Shown piece by piece: positions 6,343 through 14,779 of a stretch of DNA of 17,509 nt. Each line of letters starts with the position of its first letter. Position 1 is the stretch's first letter. Both the position numbers and the translations under genes were made by a program. Below the pieces are notes generated by a model, which was given only the letters and a program-made list of their open reading frames with translations, made no database searches and was not told the origin of the DNA. The stretch lies in contig DJPV01000012.1 of NCBI GenBank assembly GCA_002437435.1, positions 1 to 17,509 of the forward strand, written 5' to 3'. The DNA is from Lachnospiraceae bacterium UBA6403 (GTDB lineage: Bacteria > Bacillota > Clostridia > Lachnospirales > Lachnospiraceae).

Positions 6343-7179
6343 ATGAAGTTTACGAAGATGGAAGGTCTTGGAAACGATTATGTGTACATAAATTGTTTTT
6401 CAGAGAAAGTAGAAGATCCTGAGAAACTTGCGATCGCAATAAGCGACCGTCATTTTGGTGTTGGAAGTGATGGCGTGATCCTGATCAAACCATCTGATAA
6501 AGCGGATTTTACAATGGATATGTACAATGCGGACGGTTCCAGATCCGAGATGTGTGGGAACGGTATCCGTTGTGTAGGAAAGTATGTATATGACTATGGA
6601 CTTACAGATAAAACTTCAATATCTGTAGAGACACTTGCCGGAATCAAATATCTGGATTTTGTTATAAAAGACGGCAAGGTTGATATGGTAACGGTTGATA
6701 TGGGTGCTCCGATCCTTAAGGCAGATCAGGTGCCTGTGCATTCAGATAAAGACCAGGTGATTGATGAGAAGATTACAGTGGCAGGTGTGGATTATCGCAT
6801 GACCTGTGTGTCTATGGGCAATCCACATGCAGTTATGTTCGTTGATGACACAGAACACTTCCCATTAGAAGAAGTTGGTCCGTCATTCGAGCATCATGAA
6901 GTATTTCCGAACCGTGTAAATGCAGAATTTGTCCAGGTGCTTGATCGTCATACCGTAAAGATGCGTGTATGGGAGAGAGGAACCGGAGAAACACTGGCAT
7001 GCGGAACAGGAGCATGTGCAACTGCCGTTGCATGTGTATTAAATGGAAAGACAGATGATGAGGTAACCGTGAAATTATTAGGCGGCGATCTGATCATCCG
7101 CTTTGATAGAGAGAACAATAAAGTATACATGACAGGTCCTGCCAAGGTAGTGTTTGACGGCGAGACTGACAGATTTTAG
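6343..7179 (+). CDS. dapF: Diaminopimelate epimerase
   Basis: DapF converts LL- to meso-diaminopimelate for lysine and peptidoglycan. The 278-residue protein begins MKFTKMEGLGNDYVYINCF, as the family does. The two catalytic cysteines are visible: Cys71 in MCGNGIRC and Cys220 in LACGTGACATA, which act as the paired acid and base. Length is normal (about 275). The AAGGAGG element overlaps the stop codon of the ANTAR gene, so translation is probably coupled. dapL, which makes its substrate, follows after 11 bases. Confidence 0.97.
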   Translation: MKFTKMEGLGNDYVYINCFSEKVEDPEKLAIAISDRHFGVGSDGVILIKPSDKADFTMDMYNADGSRSEMCGNGIRCVGKYVYDYGLTDKTSISVETLAGIKYLDFVIKDGKVDMVTVDMGAPILKADQVPVHSDKDQVIDEKITVAGVDYRMTCVSMGNPHAVMFVDDTEHFPLEEVGPSFEHHEVFPNRVNAEFVQVLDRHTVKMRVWERGTGETLACGTGACATAVACVLNGKTDDEVTVKLLGGDLIIRFDRENNKVYMTGPAKVVFDGETDRF

Positions 7180-7190
7180 GAGGAAATGAC

Positions 7191-8408
7191 ATGTTTAAGG
7201 CAAATGAGAATTATCTGAAGCTTCCGGGAAGTTATTTATTTTCAACAGTAGCAAAGAAACAGAGAGAGTACAGTGTGGCACATCCTGATAAGAAGATCAT
7301 CCGTCTGAGCATCGGAGATGTAACACAGCCACTTGCTCCGGCTATTATTGAGAGATTGCATTCTGCTGTAGATGAGATGGCAGCAGCAGAGACATTTAAG
7401 GGTTATGCGCCGGATCTTGGATATGAATTCTTAAGAAATACCATCGTAAAGAATGACTATATTGATCGTGGAGTTGATATCTCTGCCGATGAAATCTTTG
7501 TGAGTGATGGAGCAAAGAGTGATTCTGCCAATATTCAGGAGATATTTGCGCCGGAAAGCAAGATCGCTGTATGTGATCCTGTTTATCCTGTTTATGTAGA
7601 TTCCAATGTAATGGCAGGCAGAACCGGAACTTATGATAAAAAGACAGGACTTTGGAGCGATGTTATCTATATGCCTTGTCTGGAGGAGAATGGATTTGCA
7701 CCGGAATTCCCGAATGAGAAGCCGGACATTATCTATCTGTGTTTCCCAAATAATCCGACAGGAGCAACCATCAACAAAGCACAGCTTCAGGAATGGGTTG
7801 ATTATGCAAATAAGATCGGAGCAGTGATCATTTATGATGCAGCATACGAAGCATATATCAGTGAAGACGATATACCACATTCTATCTATGAGTGTGAAGG
7901 TGCAAGAACCTGTGCGATCGAGATCCGCAGCTTTTCTAAGAATGCAGGATTTACAGGAACCCGTCTTGGATTTACAGTTGTACCAAAGGATCTGAAGGAT
8001 GTAAACGGTGTTGCACTTCACGGTTTATGGGCAAGAAGACATGGAACCAAGTTCAATGGTGCGCCATACATTGTTCAGGCAGCAGGTGAAGCTGTATATT
8101 CAGAAGAAGGTAAGGCACAGACAAAAGCACAGATCGCGTATTATATGAACAATGCAAAGGTAATCTATGACGGTTTGAAGGCAGCAGGTTATTCCGTATC
8201 CGGTGGTGTGAATGCACCATATATCTGGTTGAAGACACCGAATAATATGACTTCATGGGAGTTCTTTGATTATCTGCTTGCAAATGCAAATGTCGTGGGT
8301 ACACCGGGTTCAGGATTTGGTCCAAGTGGTGAAGGATATTTCAGACTGACTGCATTTGGTACATATGAGAATACAGTGGAAGCAATCGAAAGAATTAAGG
8401 CTTTATAA
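7191..8408 (+). CDS. dapL: LL-diaminopimelate aminotransferase
   Basis: DapL makes LL-diaminopimelate directly from tetrahydrodipicolinate and glutamate, bypassing the succinyl or acetyl branches. The 405-residue protein is a class I/II PLP aminotransferase with the DapL-type start MFKANENYLKLPGSYLFS, YPVYVDSNVMAG, the FPNNPTGA turn and the PLP lysine Lys250 in RSFSKNAGFTGTRLGF. AGGAGG at 7178-7183 overlaps the dapF stop and is seven bases before ATG 7191. Adjacency with dapF puts two successive steps of the pathway in one operon. The length fits the family (about 405-410). Confidence 0.96.
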   Translation: MFKANENYLKLPGSYLFSTVAKKQREYSVAHPDKKIIRLSIGDVTQPLAPAIIERLHSAVDEMAAAETFKGYAPDLGYEFLRNTIVKNDYIDRGVDISADEIFVSDGAKSDSANIQEIFAPESKIAVCDPVYPVYVDSNVMAGRTGTYDKKTGLWSDVIYMPCLEENGFAPEFPNEKPDIIYLCFPNNPTGATINKAQLQEWVDYANKIGAVIIYDAAYEAYISEDDIPHSIYECEGARTCAIEIRSFSKNAGFTGTRLGFTVVPKDLKDVNGVALHGLWARRHGTKFNGAPYIVQAAGEAVYSEEGKAQTKAQIAYYMNNAKVIYDGLKAAGYSVSGGVNAPYIWLKTPNNMTSWEFFDYLLANANVVGTPGSGFGPSGEGYFRLTAFGTYENTVEAIERIKAL

Positions 8409-8450
8409 TAGCGGGGTACAATTTAACTATATAATTGTGGAGGTAGCAAG

Positions 8451-9917
8451 ATGAAAGATAATGGACTGCTGGTGCAGTATTTTAATGCAAATACACCGGC
8501 TGATCAGACATTATGGGCGAAAGCAGCAAAGGATGCAGCGGTGTTGAAAAGACTCGGTGCAACCGCAGTATGGTTTCCACCTGCAACCAAAGGGGCAGCG
8601 GGAAAAGAGGATATGGGCTATGCGCCATATGACCTGTATGATCTGGGTGAATTTAATCAGAAGGGTTCGGTTGGAACCAGATACGGTACAAAGAAAGAAT
8701 ATCTGGCAGCAATCGAAGCAATGAAAGCACAGGGCATCAATGTGTATGCAGATATCGCAGTCAGACAGAAGTTAGGTGCAGATTCTGTAGAGAAGGTTAC
8801 AGCAGCGGATTTTAATGCCAAGGATATTCCGCAGATGATCGGCAACAAAAAGGTTGTTGGATCACTGTCGAAGTTTACTTTCCCGGGCAGAAGAAGCAAG
8901 TATTCCAGGTTCAAATGGAACTGGAATCATTTTGCAGGGATCGACTGGAAGCAGGATGATTTTAAGAAACGTGTCTGCGCACTGTCCGGTATGACCGAGG
9001 AGGAAGCAGAGAAAAAATATAAATTCAGCAAATATGATTACATCATAGGATGTGAACTGGATCTGTACAATCAGGAAGTATATGATGAATTGATGACATG
9101 GGCAAAGTGGTATGAGGATGTGACCGGAGTAGATGGTTTTCGTTTCCAGGAAGCAGGGAAGATTCCAGGCTGGTTCATCAGAGACTTTGCAGAAGCCGCT
9201 TCAAATGCCGGAGAAGAAGCAAAAGAGATCTTTACGGTAGGAGACTTCTGGCACTGGAGATGTGACTATATCAATGATTATATTGTATCTGCTGACGATC
9301 AGCCGTCTATGTTTGATGTACCACTGCATTTCAGTTTCCATGATGCATCAATTGCAGAAGGAGAATATGACCTGAGCCGGTTATTGGATGGTTCCATGAT
9401 GATGAGCAATCCGGCAAAGGCAGTTACATTTGTAGAAAATCATGAATCACAGCCGGGTGGTGTGCTGGAATCTGCCATAGCAGAGTGGTTTAAGCCACTG
9501 GCATATGCGATCGTCTTATTAAGAGAGCAGGGATATCCATGTATGTTCATGGGAGATTATGAGGGTATTCCTGCGGTTAAGATCAAGTCCAGAAAGACGA
9601 TCATGAACAAGCTGTTAAAGCTCCGTAAGAAATATGCATACGGAACACAGCATGACTACTTCGATCATCCGGATGTTGTCGGCTTCACCAGAGAAGGAGA
9701 TGCAGAGCACGAGAATTCCGGTCTGGCAGTTATCATGTCGGATGGAACCGGCGGAACAAAGCGTATGTATGTCGGCAGACAGTTCGCAGGCTGTCATTTC
9801 GCAGATGTAATGGGAAACGCAAAGTATGATATCCGTATCGATGAAGAGGGCTGTGGCGAATTCTATGTAAACCGTCAGGGACTTGCAGTCTGGATCAAAA
9901 AAGATTGCAAATTATAA
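8451..9917 (+). CDS. GH13_5 alpha-amylase homologue with substituted catalytic residues (probable pseudoenzyme)
   Basis: The 488-residue protein aligns along its whole length, by recall, with B. licheniformis-type cytoplasmic/liquefying amylases: FPGRRSKYSRFKWNWNHF, MFDVPLHFSFHDAS, WFKPLAYAIVLLREQGYP, QHDYFDHPDVVGFTREGD and the C-terminal beta domain with KRMYVGRQFAG. No signal peptide is present, so it should be cytoplasmic. All three catalytic acids differ: the nucleophile Asp of GFRLDAVKH is Gln233 (GFRFQEAGK), the acid/base Glu of the EYW motif is Asp265 (GDFWHW), and the NHD Asp is Glu332 (ENHES). Motif I reads DIAVRQK instead of DVVxNHK, and the calcium segment YADIDYDHPDV reads GCELDLYNQEV. 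The frame is intact. It may bind glucans or act as a scaffold or sensor; catalysis is doubtful. The gene starts 42 bases after dapL with GGAGG upstream and may be cotranscribed. Confidence 0.88.
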   Translation: MKDNGLLVQYFNANTPADQTLWAKAAKDAAVLKRLGATAVWFPPATKGAAGKEDMGYAPYDLYDLGEFNQKGSVGTRYGTKKEYLAAIEAMKAQGINVYADIAVRQKLGADSVEKVTAADFNAKDIPQMIGNKKVVGSLSKFTFPGRRSKYSRFKWNWNHFAGIDWKQDDFKKRVCALSGMTEEEAEKKYKFSKYDYIIGCELDLYNQEVYDELMTWAKWYEDVTGVDGFRFQEAGKIPGWFIRDFAEAASNAGEEAKEIFTVGDFWHWRCDYINDYIVSADDQPSMFDVPLHFSFHDASIAEGEYDLSRLLDGSMMMSNPAKAVTFVENHESQPGGVLESAIAEWFKPLAYAIVLLREQGYPCMFMGDYEGIPAVKIKSRKTIMNKLLKLRKKYAYGTQHDYFDHPDVVGFTREGDAEHENSGLAVIMSDGTGGTKRMYVGRQFAGCHFADVMGNAKYDIRIDEEGCGEFYVNRQGLAVWIKKDCKL

Positions 9918-9921
9918 GAAA

Positions 9922-9949
9922 TTGAGTTATCATATTAATACTTTAGATT
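9922..9949 (+). promoter_or_regulatory. Weak candidate promoter for the YerC-like gene
   Basis: TTGAGT at 9922-9927 and TAGATT at 9944-9949 are 16 bases apart, each four of six to consensus. The 101-base gap before the next gene leaves room for a promoter, but read-through from upstream is equally possible. Confidence 0.3.
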
Positions 9950-10018
9950 GTAAAAGTGCAAGAAAGTCTGAGAGTAATTTAGATTTTACAGCATAAAAGT
10001 AGCAAAGGAGTATGAGTT

Positions 10019-10330
10019 ATGGGAAAGACAGTACATACAGAAGCAGTCCGTGATCTGTTTAAAGCAATACTGACATTGGAGACAGAGGAGGAATGTTTTA
10101 ATTTCTTTGAAGATGTTTGTACGGTAAATGAATTGTTGTCCATAGCCCAGAGATTTGCAGTTGCAAAGATGTTAAAGGAAGATAATACTTATCTGGAAGT
10201 AGCAGAGAAGACTGGCGCATCGACAGCAACGATCAGCAGAGTAAACAGATCTCTTAATTATGGTAAAGATGGTTATGAACTTGTATTCAGCAGAATGAAT
10301 CTGGATAAAGAGAAGAAAGATTCAGAATAA
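10019..10330 (+). CDS. YerC/YecD family TrpR-related protein
   Basis: The 103-residue, all-helical protein matches the YerC family of TrpR-like DNA-binding proteins: DLFKAILTLETEEECFNFFEDVCTVNEL, then RFAVAKML and a helix-turn-helix YLEVAEKTGASTATISRVNRSL at about 60-82. TrpR-type proteins dimerise and bind operator DNA through that unit. The tryptophan-binding role is not established for this family. AAGGAG at 10005-10010 is eight bases before ATG 10019; an ATG at 10012 is out of frame. It is the last gene of the same-strand run and is followed by a terminator. Its targets cannot be told from the context. Confidence 0.88.
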   Translation: MGKTVHTEAVRDLFKAILTLETEEECFNFFEDVCTVNELLSIAQRFAVAKMLKEDNTYLEVAEKTGASTATISRVNRSLNYGKDGYELVFSRMNLDKEKKDSE

Positions 10331-10347
10331 CAACATATAAAACAGGA

Positions 10348-10394
10348 AATTCTCCGGAAACAGATCAAGATGATTCATTCCGGAGGATTTTTTT
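10348..10394 (+). terminator. Rho-independent terminator after the YerC-like gene
   Basis: A 12-bp stem (10348-10359 with 10378-10389, one T-G wobble, core CTCCGGAA) encloses an 18-base loop and leads into seven T residues at 10388-10394. Confidence 0.85.
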
Positions 10395-10497
10395 GTCTTT
10401 TGTCCCCAATCAGATATATGCGGTTTATAGAAATTATAGCGAGTCATTTGCACAGTACTCCTGTTGGCTGTAGAGGCTGCATAGACATAAAATTGGC

Positions 10498-10544
10498 CGG
10501 GCAAGCATCCGCCTGCCCGATCATGTGGGAAGAAAATCCCATAT
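10498..10544 (-). terminator. Hairpins downstream of galT, probable terminator
   Basis: Read on the minus strand, a first hairpin (10537-10544 with 10523-10530, eight pairs) is followed by a GC-rich hairpin (10511-10519 with 10498-10506, nine pairs with one G-T wobble, tetraloop). The sequence after the second is GCCAATTTTA, a poor T run. They lie 30-77 bases past the galT stop and are the best candidates for ending the gal transcript. Confidence 0.5.
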
Positions 10545-10574
10545 ATTTGGGTATTAGGAAGCAAAACAGGGAGA

Positions 10575-12062
10575 TTAAAGAGTATTTACAAAGCGCATGA
10601 ACGCTTCTCTGCCTTCTGTGGTATTCTTATATACACCGGAGCATTCCAGAACCTTTGAGAATACCTTGCCGATCTCATTCTGGATGATTCCATGAATATT
10701 TTCCGGAGTAATGTTATAATTTCCGATCCATTCATCAACCCAGTCTGCATGTTTTTCGATAGATTCATTTGCACGGATGTCCTTGTGGTTTAAGATCGCA
10801 TCCTCAAGTTCTGCCATTTCACCTTTAAGTCTTGCAGGAAGAACAGCCAGACCCATAACCTCGATCAGCCCGATGTTTTCCTTTTTGATATGATGATACT
10901 GGCTATGTGGATGGTAGAGTCCCATTGGACATTCTTTCGTTGTAATGTTGTTACGAAGTACCAGATCCAGTTCGAACAGGTTTCCATGCATTCTTGCGAT
11001 CGGAGTAATCGTGTTATGTGGAGTATCATCTGTGTAAGCGTAGATGTAAGCAGCTTCGTCAGTGTAATTTCTCCATTCTGTCAGGATATGATCTGCGGCA
11101 TCTGCGATATGTGCAGGATCAGAACCCTGAAGCCGGATAACAGACATTGGCCATTTTACAATACCGGCTGTCAGGTCTTCGTAACCCGGTAAAGTGAAGT
11201 TTGATTCATATGGTGCTTTTGCCATTGCAAATGTATAGCCGCCACCCTGGAAGTGGTCATGGCTTAAAATGGAACCACCAACAATTGGAAGATCTGCATT
11301 GGAGCCGGCTGTGTAGTGAGGGAACAGCCGGACAAAATCAAGCAGCTTTACAAATGCAGCGTGGTCGATCTTCATTGGTGTATGATTTGCATTAAAGATA
11401 ATACAGTGCTCGTTGTAGTACACATAAGGGGAGTACTGTAAGTAATATGGCTGTTCATCTAAGGTGATAGGTATGATTCTGTGATTCTGTCTGGCAGGAT
11501 GGGAGAAATGTCCGGCATAACCTTCATTTTCACGGCAGAGCAGACATGCTGGATAACCGGATTTCTTTGCTTTTCCTGCTTTTGCGATATCTCTTGGGTC
11601 TTTCTCCGGCTTGGACAGGTTGATCGTAATATCGATCGGACCATATTCCGTTTCCGTAACCCATTTTTCATCCTTTGCAATACGATCTTCGCGGATGTAG
11701 TTAGTAGCCTTACTGAAAGCATAGTAATAATCAGTTGCTTCCTTTGGGGATATGGCATATTTATCAGCAAATATTTTCCGTACAACGGATGGAGCAGGGG
11801 TGAGCATACCCATGATCTTTGTATCGAAAAGATCACGGTTTGTGATCGTATCATCTTCCATCAGATTGTGCTGGTATGCATAATCTAACATATCGCTTAA
11901 GATATCAACGAGCGGACGGGATGGAATCTCAGCCGGTTCGTTATATTCCTGAATATCAAATAACTCTAACAGCCGGTTTGTGACATATATTTCGTCTGCA
12001 GGATTCACAAGTCCTTTGTTTAAGCCATAAGTAACCAATTCTTTGATATATGTTTCTATCAT
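10575..12062 (-). CDS. galT: UDP-glucose--hexose-1-phosphate uridylyltransferase, class II
   Basis: GalT moves UMP from UDP-glucose to galactose-1-phosphate in the Leloir pathway. This is the long Firmicutes class II form (495 residues), which lacks sequence resemblance to E. coli GalT apart from the active site. The histidine motif SHDHFQGG (His268, His270, Gln272) corresponds to HxHxQ. Further family blocks are YFPACLLC-like SGYPACLLCRENEGYAGHF, SPYVYYNEHCIIFN and ENIGLIEVMGLAVLPARL. An ATG at 12068 is only two bases after GGGAGG (12071-12076), while ATG 12062 is eight bases away, so 12062 is chosen. It lies 64 bases after galK and shares its promoter. Confidence 0.95.
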   Translation of the reverse strand: MIETYIKELVTYGLNKGLVNPADEIYVTNRLLELFDIQEYNEPAEIPSRPLVDILSDMLDYAYQHNLMEDDTITNRDLFDTKIMGMLTPAPSVVRKIFADKYAISPKEATDYYYAFSKATNYIREDRIAKDEKWVTETEYGPIDITINLSKPEKDPRDIAKAGKAKKSGYPACLLCRENEGYAGHFSHPARQNHRIIPITLDEQPYYLQYSPYVYYNEHCIIFNANHTPMKIDHAAFVKLLDFVRLFPHYTAGSNADLPIVGGSILSHDHFQGGGYTFAMAKAPYESNFTLPGYEDLTAGIVKWPMSVIRLQGSDPAHIADAADHILTEWRNYTDEAAYIYAYTDDTPHNTITPIARMHGNLFELDLVLRNNITTKECPMGLYHPHSQYHHIKKENIGLIEVMGLAVLPARLKGEMAELEDAILNHKDIRANESIEKHADWVDEWIGNYNITPENIHGIIQNEIGKVFSKVLECSGVYKNTTEGREAFMRFVNTL

Positions 12063-12126
12063 AGTCATAACCTCCCATAAAATTTGTTATCTCTACTGCA
12101 ATGGAATGAAGCTTTTGCAGATGTTT

Positions 12127-13407
12127 TTAGAGTACCTGCATACCACCGTATTTACGAATTTTAAGTACATGGCAGGAGCCTTCGCCAAAAACATGATCCA
12201 TAGCCTGACGATAAGTCTCAACGGTATTGTTTTCTACAAATGCCTGAATGGTTCCGGCAAAACCGCCACCATGGACACGACTTACTCCGTGACTTCCAAG
12301 TGTGATATCGCTGACAGCCAGAGCAACAGATACATTCTGCCTCTGAATATCTTTATTGGTATATACATTCTGAAGATATTTGAAAGAAGAATCTCCGGAT
12401 GCCTTAACGGCTGCAAGAAATGCCGGCATGTTACCTTTTGTCAGGGAAGCTGCCTGAATTTCTACGCGTTTTACTTCTTCGAAATAGTGAAGGGCACGAA
12501 GCAGGTAACGGTCGCCAAGTTTTGTTCGGATGTCAGCCATGTGGTCGATGATATCCTGTTCGCTTAATTCATTTAATACCGGTTTGCCGAGCATCTTGGC
12601 AACGGCACACATTTCGGCAGGAACTGCGGCATAGTCGGCAGTCAGATCAACATGAGATCCCTTTGTATCAGTGATACAGAGACTGTAACCGCTCTTTGTC
12701 ATATCGAAGTCGATCTTTTCAACAATCGGATCAGCCGGGTTTGCAAAATCGATATGTACGAGATTTCCGACAGAAGAAGCCATTTGATCCATAAGACCGC
12801 AAGGCTTTCCAAAGTATGTGTTTTCTGCATACTGACCGATGATCGCGATTTCAATCGCAGATACAGAACCGTTGTTGTAAAGCCCCGAAAGAATGGTTCC
12901 AATAATCGTTTCAAATGCTGCGGAAGATGAAAGACCGGCACCGATCAATACATCACTGGTGATATAGGCTTTGAAACCGCCAACAGCGTGTCCGTGTTCC
13001 TTTAATCCGGCAGCAACGCCCTTGATCAGAGCAGTTGTTGTCTCTTTTTCGCTTTCTACGAGAGAAAGGTCGGAAGTATCGATCGTAATGAGATCATATC
13101 CGTCTGAGATTACCTGGATCTTATTATCGGATGCCTTTGCAACGATGGCGATCGCATCCAGATTGATGGATGCGGCAAGTACCTGACCATGCTGGTGATC
13201 CGTATGATTTCCACCTACTTCACTTCTGCCCGGAGCGGAAAATATAGATACCTCTGTATCACCAAAATCCTTGATGAACTCCTGAAGAGCAGTAACGTAT
13301 CTGCCATTCTGATAAGCAAGCAAGTGCTCATCCACATAGATATCGGTTAATAATTCATTGTACTGTTCTGATTCAAATTCTTTTATTAATTCAGATGCAA
13401 GTTTCAT
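12127..13407 (-). CDS. galK: Galactokinase
   Basis: GalK phosphorylates galactose at C1 with ATP, the first Leloir step. The protein is a GHMP kinase with the galactokinase signature in its Firmicutes variant GRSEVGGNHTDHQ (60-72), the ATP loop GAGLSSSAA (156-164) and the C-terminal VHGGGFAGT motif. It is 426 residues, about 35 longer at the N-terminus than the E. coli enzyme, as in related clostridial proteins. The frame opens at 13431, but AGGAGG (13416-13421) lies eight bases before ATG 13407, which is chosen. It is the first gene of the galK-galT operon, divergent from a LacI-family regulator. Confidence 0.95.
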   Translation of the reverse strand: MKLASELIKEFESEQYNELLTDIYVDEHLLAYQNGRYVTALQEFIKDFGDTEVSIFSAPGRSEVGGNHTDHQHGQVLAASINLDAIAIVAKASDNKIQVISDGYDLITIDTSDLSLVESEKETTTALIKGVAAGLKEHGHAVGGFKAYITSDVLIGAGLSSSAAFETIIGTILSGLYNNGSVSAIEIAIIGQYAENTYFGKPCGLMDQMASSVGNLVHIDFANPADPIVEKIDFDMTKSGYSLCITDTKGSHVDLTADYAAVPAEMCAVAKMLGKPVLNELSEQDIIDHMADIRTKLGDRYLLRALHYFEEVKRVEIQAASLTKGNMPAFLAAVKASGDSSFKYLQNVYTNKDIQRQNVSVALAVSDITLGSHGVSRVHGGGFAGTIQAFVENNTVETYRQAMDHVFGEGSCHVLKIRKYGGMQVL

Positions 13408-13527
13408 ATGTTTGTCCTCCTGATCATACATGATAATTGATATGCTTATATCTATACGGTGTGCGATTTTGTATTTACTTTGTACAGATGTGCCTGTTTT
13501 TTAAGTCCGATTATTCTTTGTAGAAAC

Positions 13528-13556
13528 AGGATAACACATGTTTAGTAAAATGTCAA
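13528..13556 (-). promoter_or_regulatory. Promoter of galK-galT
   Basis: On the minus strand, a perfect TTGACA (13556-13551) and TATCCT (13533-13528, four of six) are separated by 17 bases. A TAGTAAA half-site (13543-13549) lies inside the spacer and the operator palindrome lies just upstream of the -35, so a bound repressor would cover the polymerase site. The leader would be about 114 bases. Confidence 0.75.
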
Positions 13557-13562
13557 TGGTGC

Positions 13563-13582
13563 TTTAGTAAAAATTTACTAAA
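13563..13582. promoter_or_regulatory. Operator palindrome for the divergent gal regulator
   Basis: The arms TTTAGTAAA and TTTACTAAA are perfect inverted copies separated by AA, giving a 20-base palindrome broken only at its centre. It lies between the divergent promoters, six bases upstream of the galK -35. Size and symmetry fit a LacI-family dimer site; the adjacent regulator is the likely ligand (inference). Confidence 0.8.
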
Positions 13583-13589
13583 ATAACAA

Positions 13590-13618
13590 TTGAAAAATAA
13601 AAAGAAATCTGTTACACT
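13590..13618 (+). promoter_or_regulatory. Promoter of the gal regulator
   Basis: TTGAAA at 13590-13595 (five of six) and TACACT at 13613-13618 (four of six) are 17 bases apart. Transcription would begin near 13625, inside the downstream TAGTAAA sites. Confidence 0.6.
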
Positions 13619-13620
13619 AA

Positions 13621-14679
<1,059 letters not shown>

Positions 14680-14694
14680 AATTTTAAAAAGTGG

Positions 14695-14723
14695 TTGACA
14701 AATTGCGCATGTATTGCTAGTTT
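14695..14723 (+). promoter_or_regulatory. Promoter of the second LacI-family regulator
   Basis: A perfect TTGACA (14695-14700) is followed after 17 bases by TAGTTT (14718-14723), preceded by an extended TGC. A TTGCGC site (14703-14708) lies in the spacer, so repressor binding would block this promoter. Confidence 0.65.
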
Positions 14724-14752
14724 AAATACAAGAGTTGCGCAAAACATTGCGC
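14703..14752. promoter_or_regulatory. Three TTGCGC operator sites before the second regulator
   Basis: TTGCGCAT is at 14703-14710, the perfect eight-base palindrome TTGCGCAA at 14735-14742 and TTGCGC at 14747-14752. One is inside the promoter spacer and two are just after the predicted start point. A central CpG is typical of LacI-family operators. A fourth TTGCGCAA lies in the coding region at 14970-14977. Autoregulation by the encoded protein is the simplest reading. Confidence 0.55.
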
Positions 14753-14779
14753 TACAGTAAGAGAGGGCAAGTGAATACA

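Noticed and set aside
7431..8021. A 196-residue open frame on the minus strand inside dapL
   Set aside because: dapL is clearly the real gene; the antisense frame is cysteine- and isoleucine-rich with no recognisable domain.
10370..10600. A 76-residue open frame on the plus strand between the YerC-like gene and galT
   Set aside because: It starts inside the terminator stem, crosses the gal terminator hairpins and overlaps the end of galT; no ribosome binding site or family resemblance.
11481..11888. A 135-residue open frame on the plus strand inside galT
   Set aside because: It lies fully antisense to well-conserved galT coding sequence and has the odd composition of a shadow frame.
12043..12567. 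A 174-residue open frame on the plus strand across the galK 3' end
   Set aside because: It is antisense to galK, and the conserved galK motifs account for the open frame.
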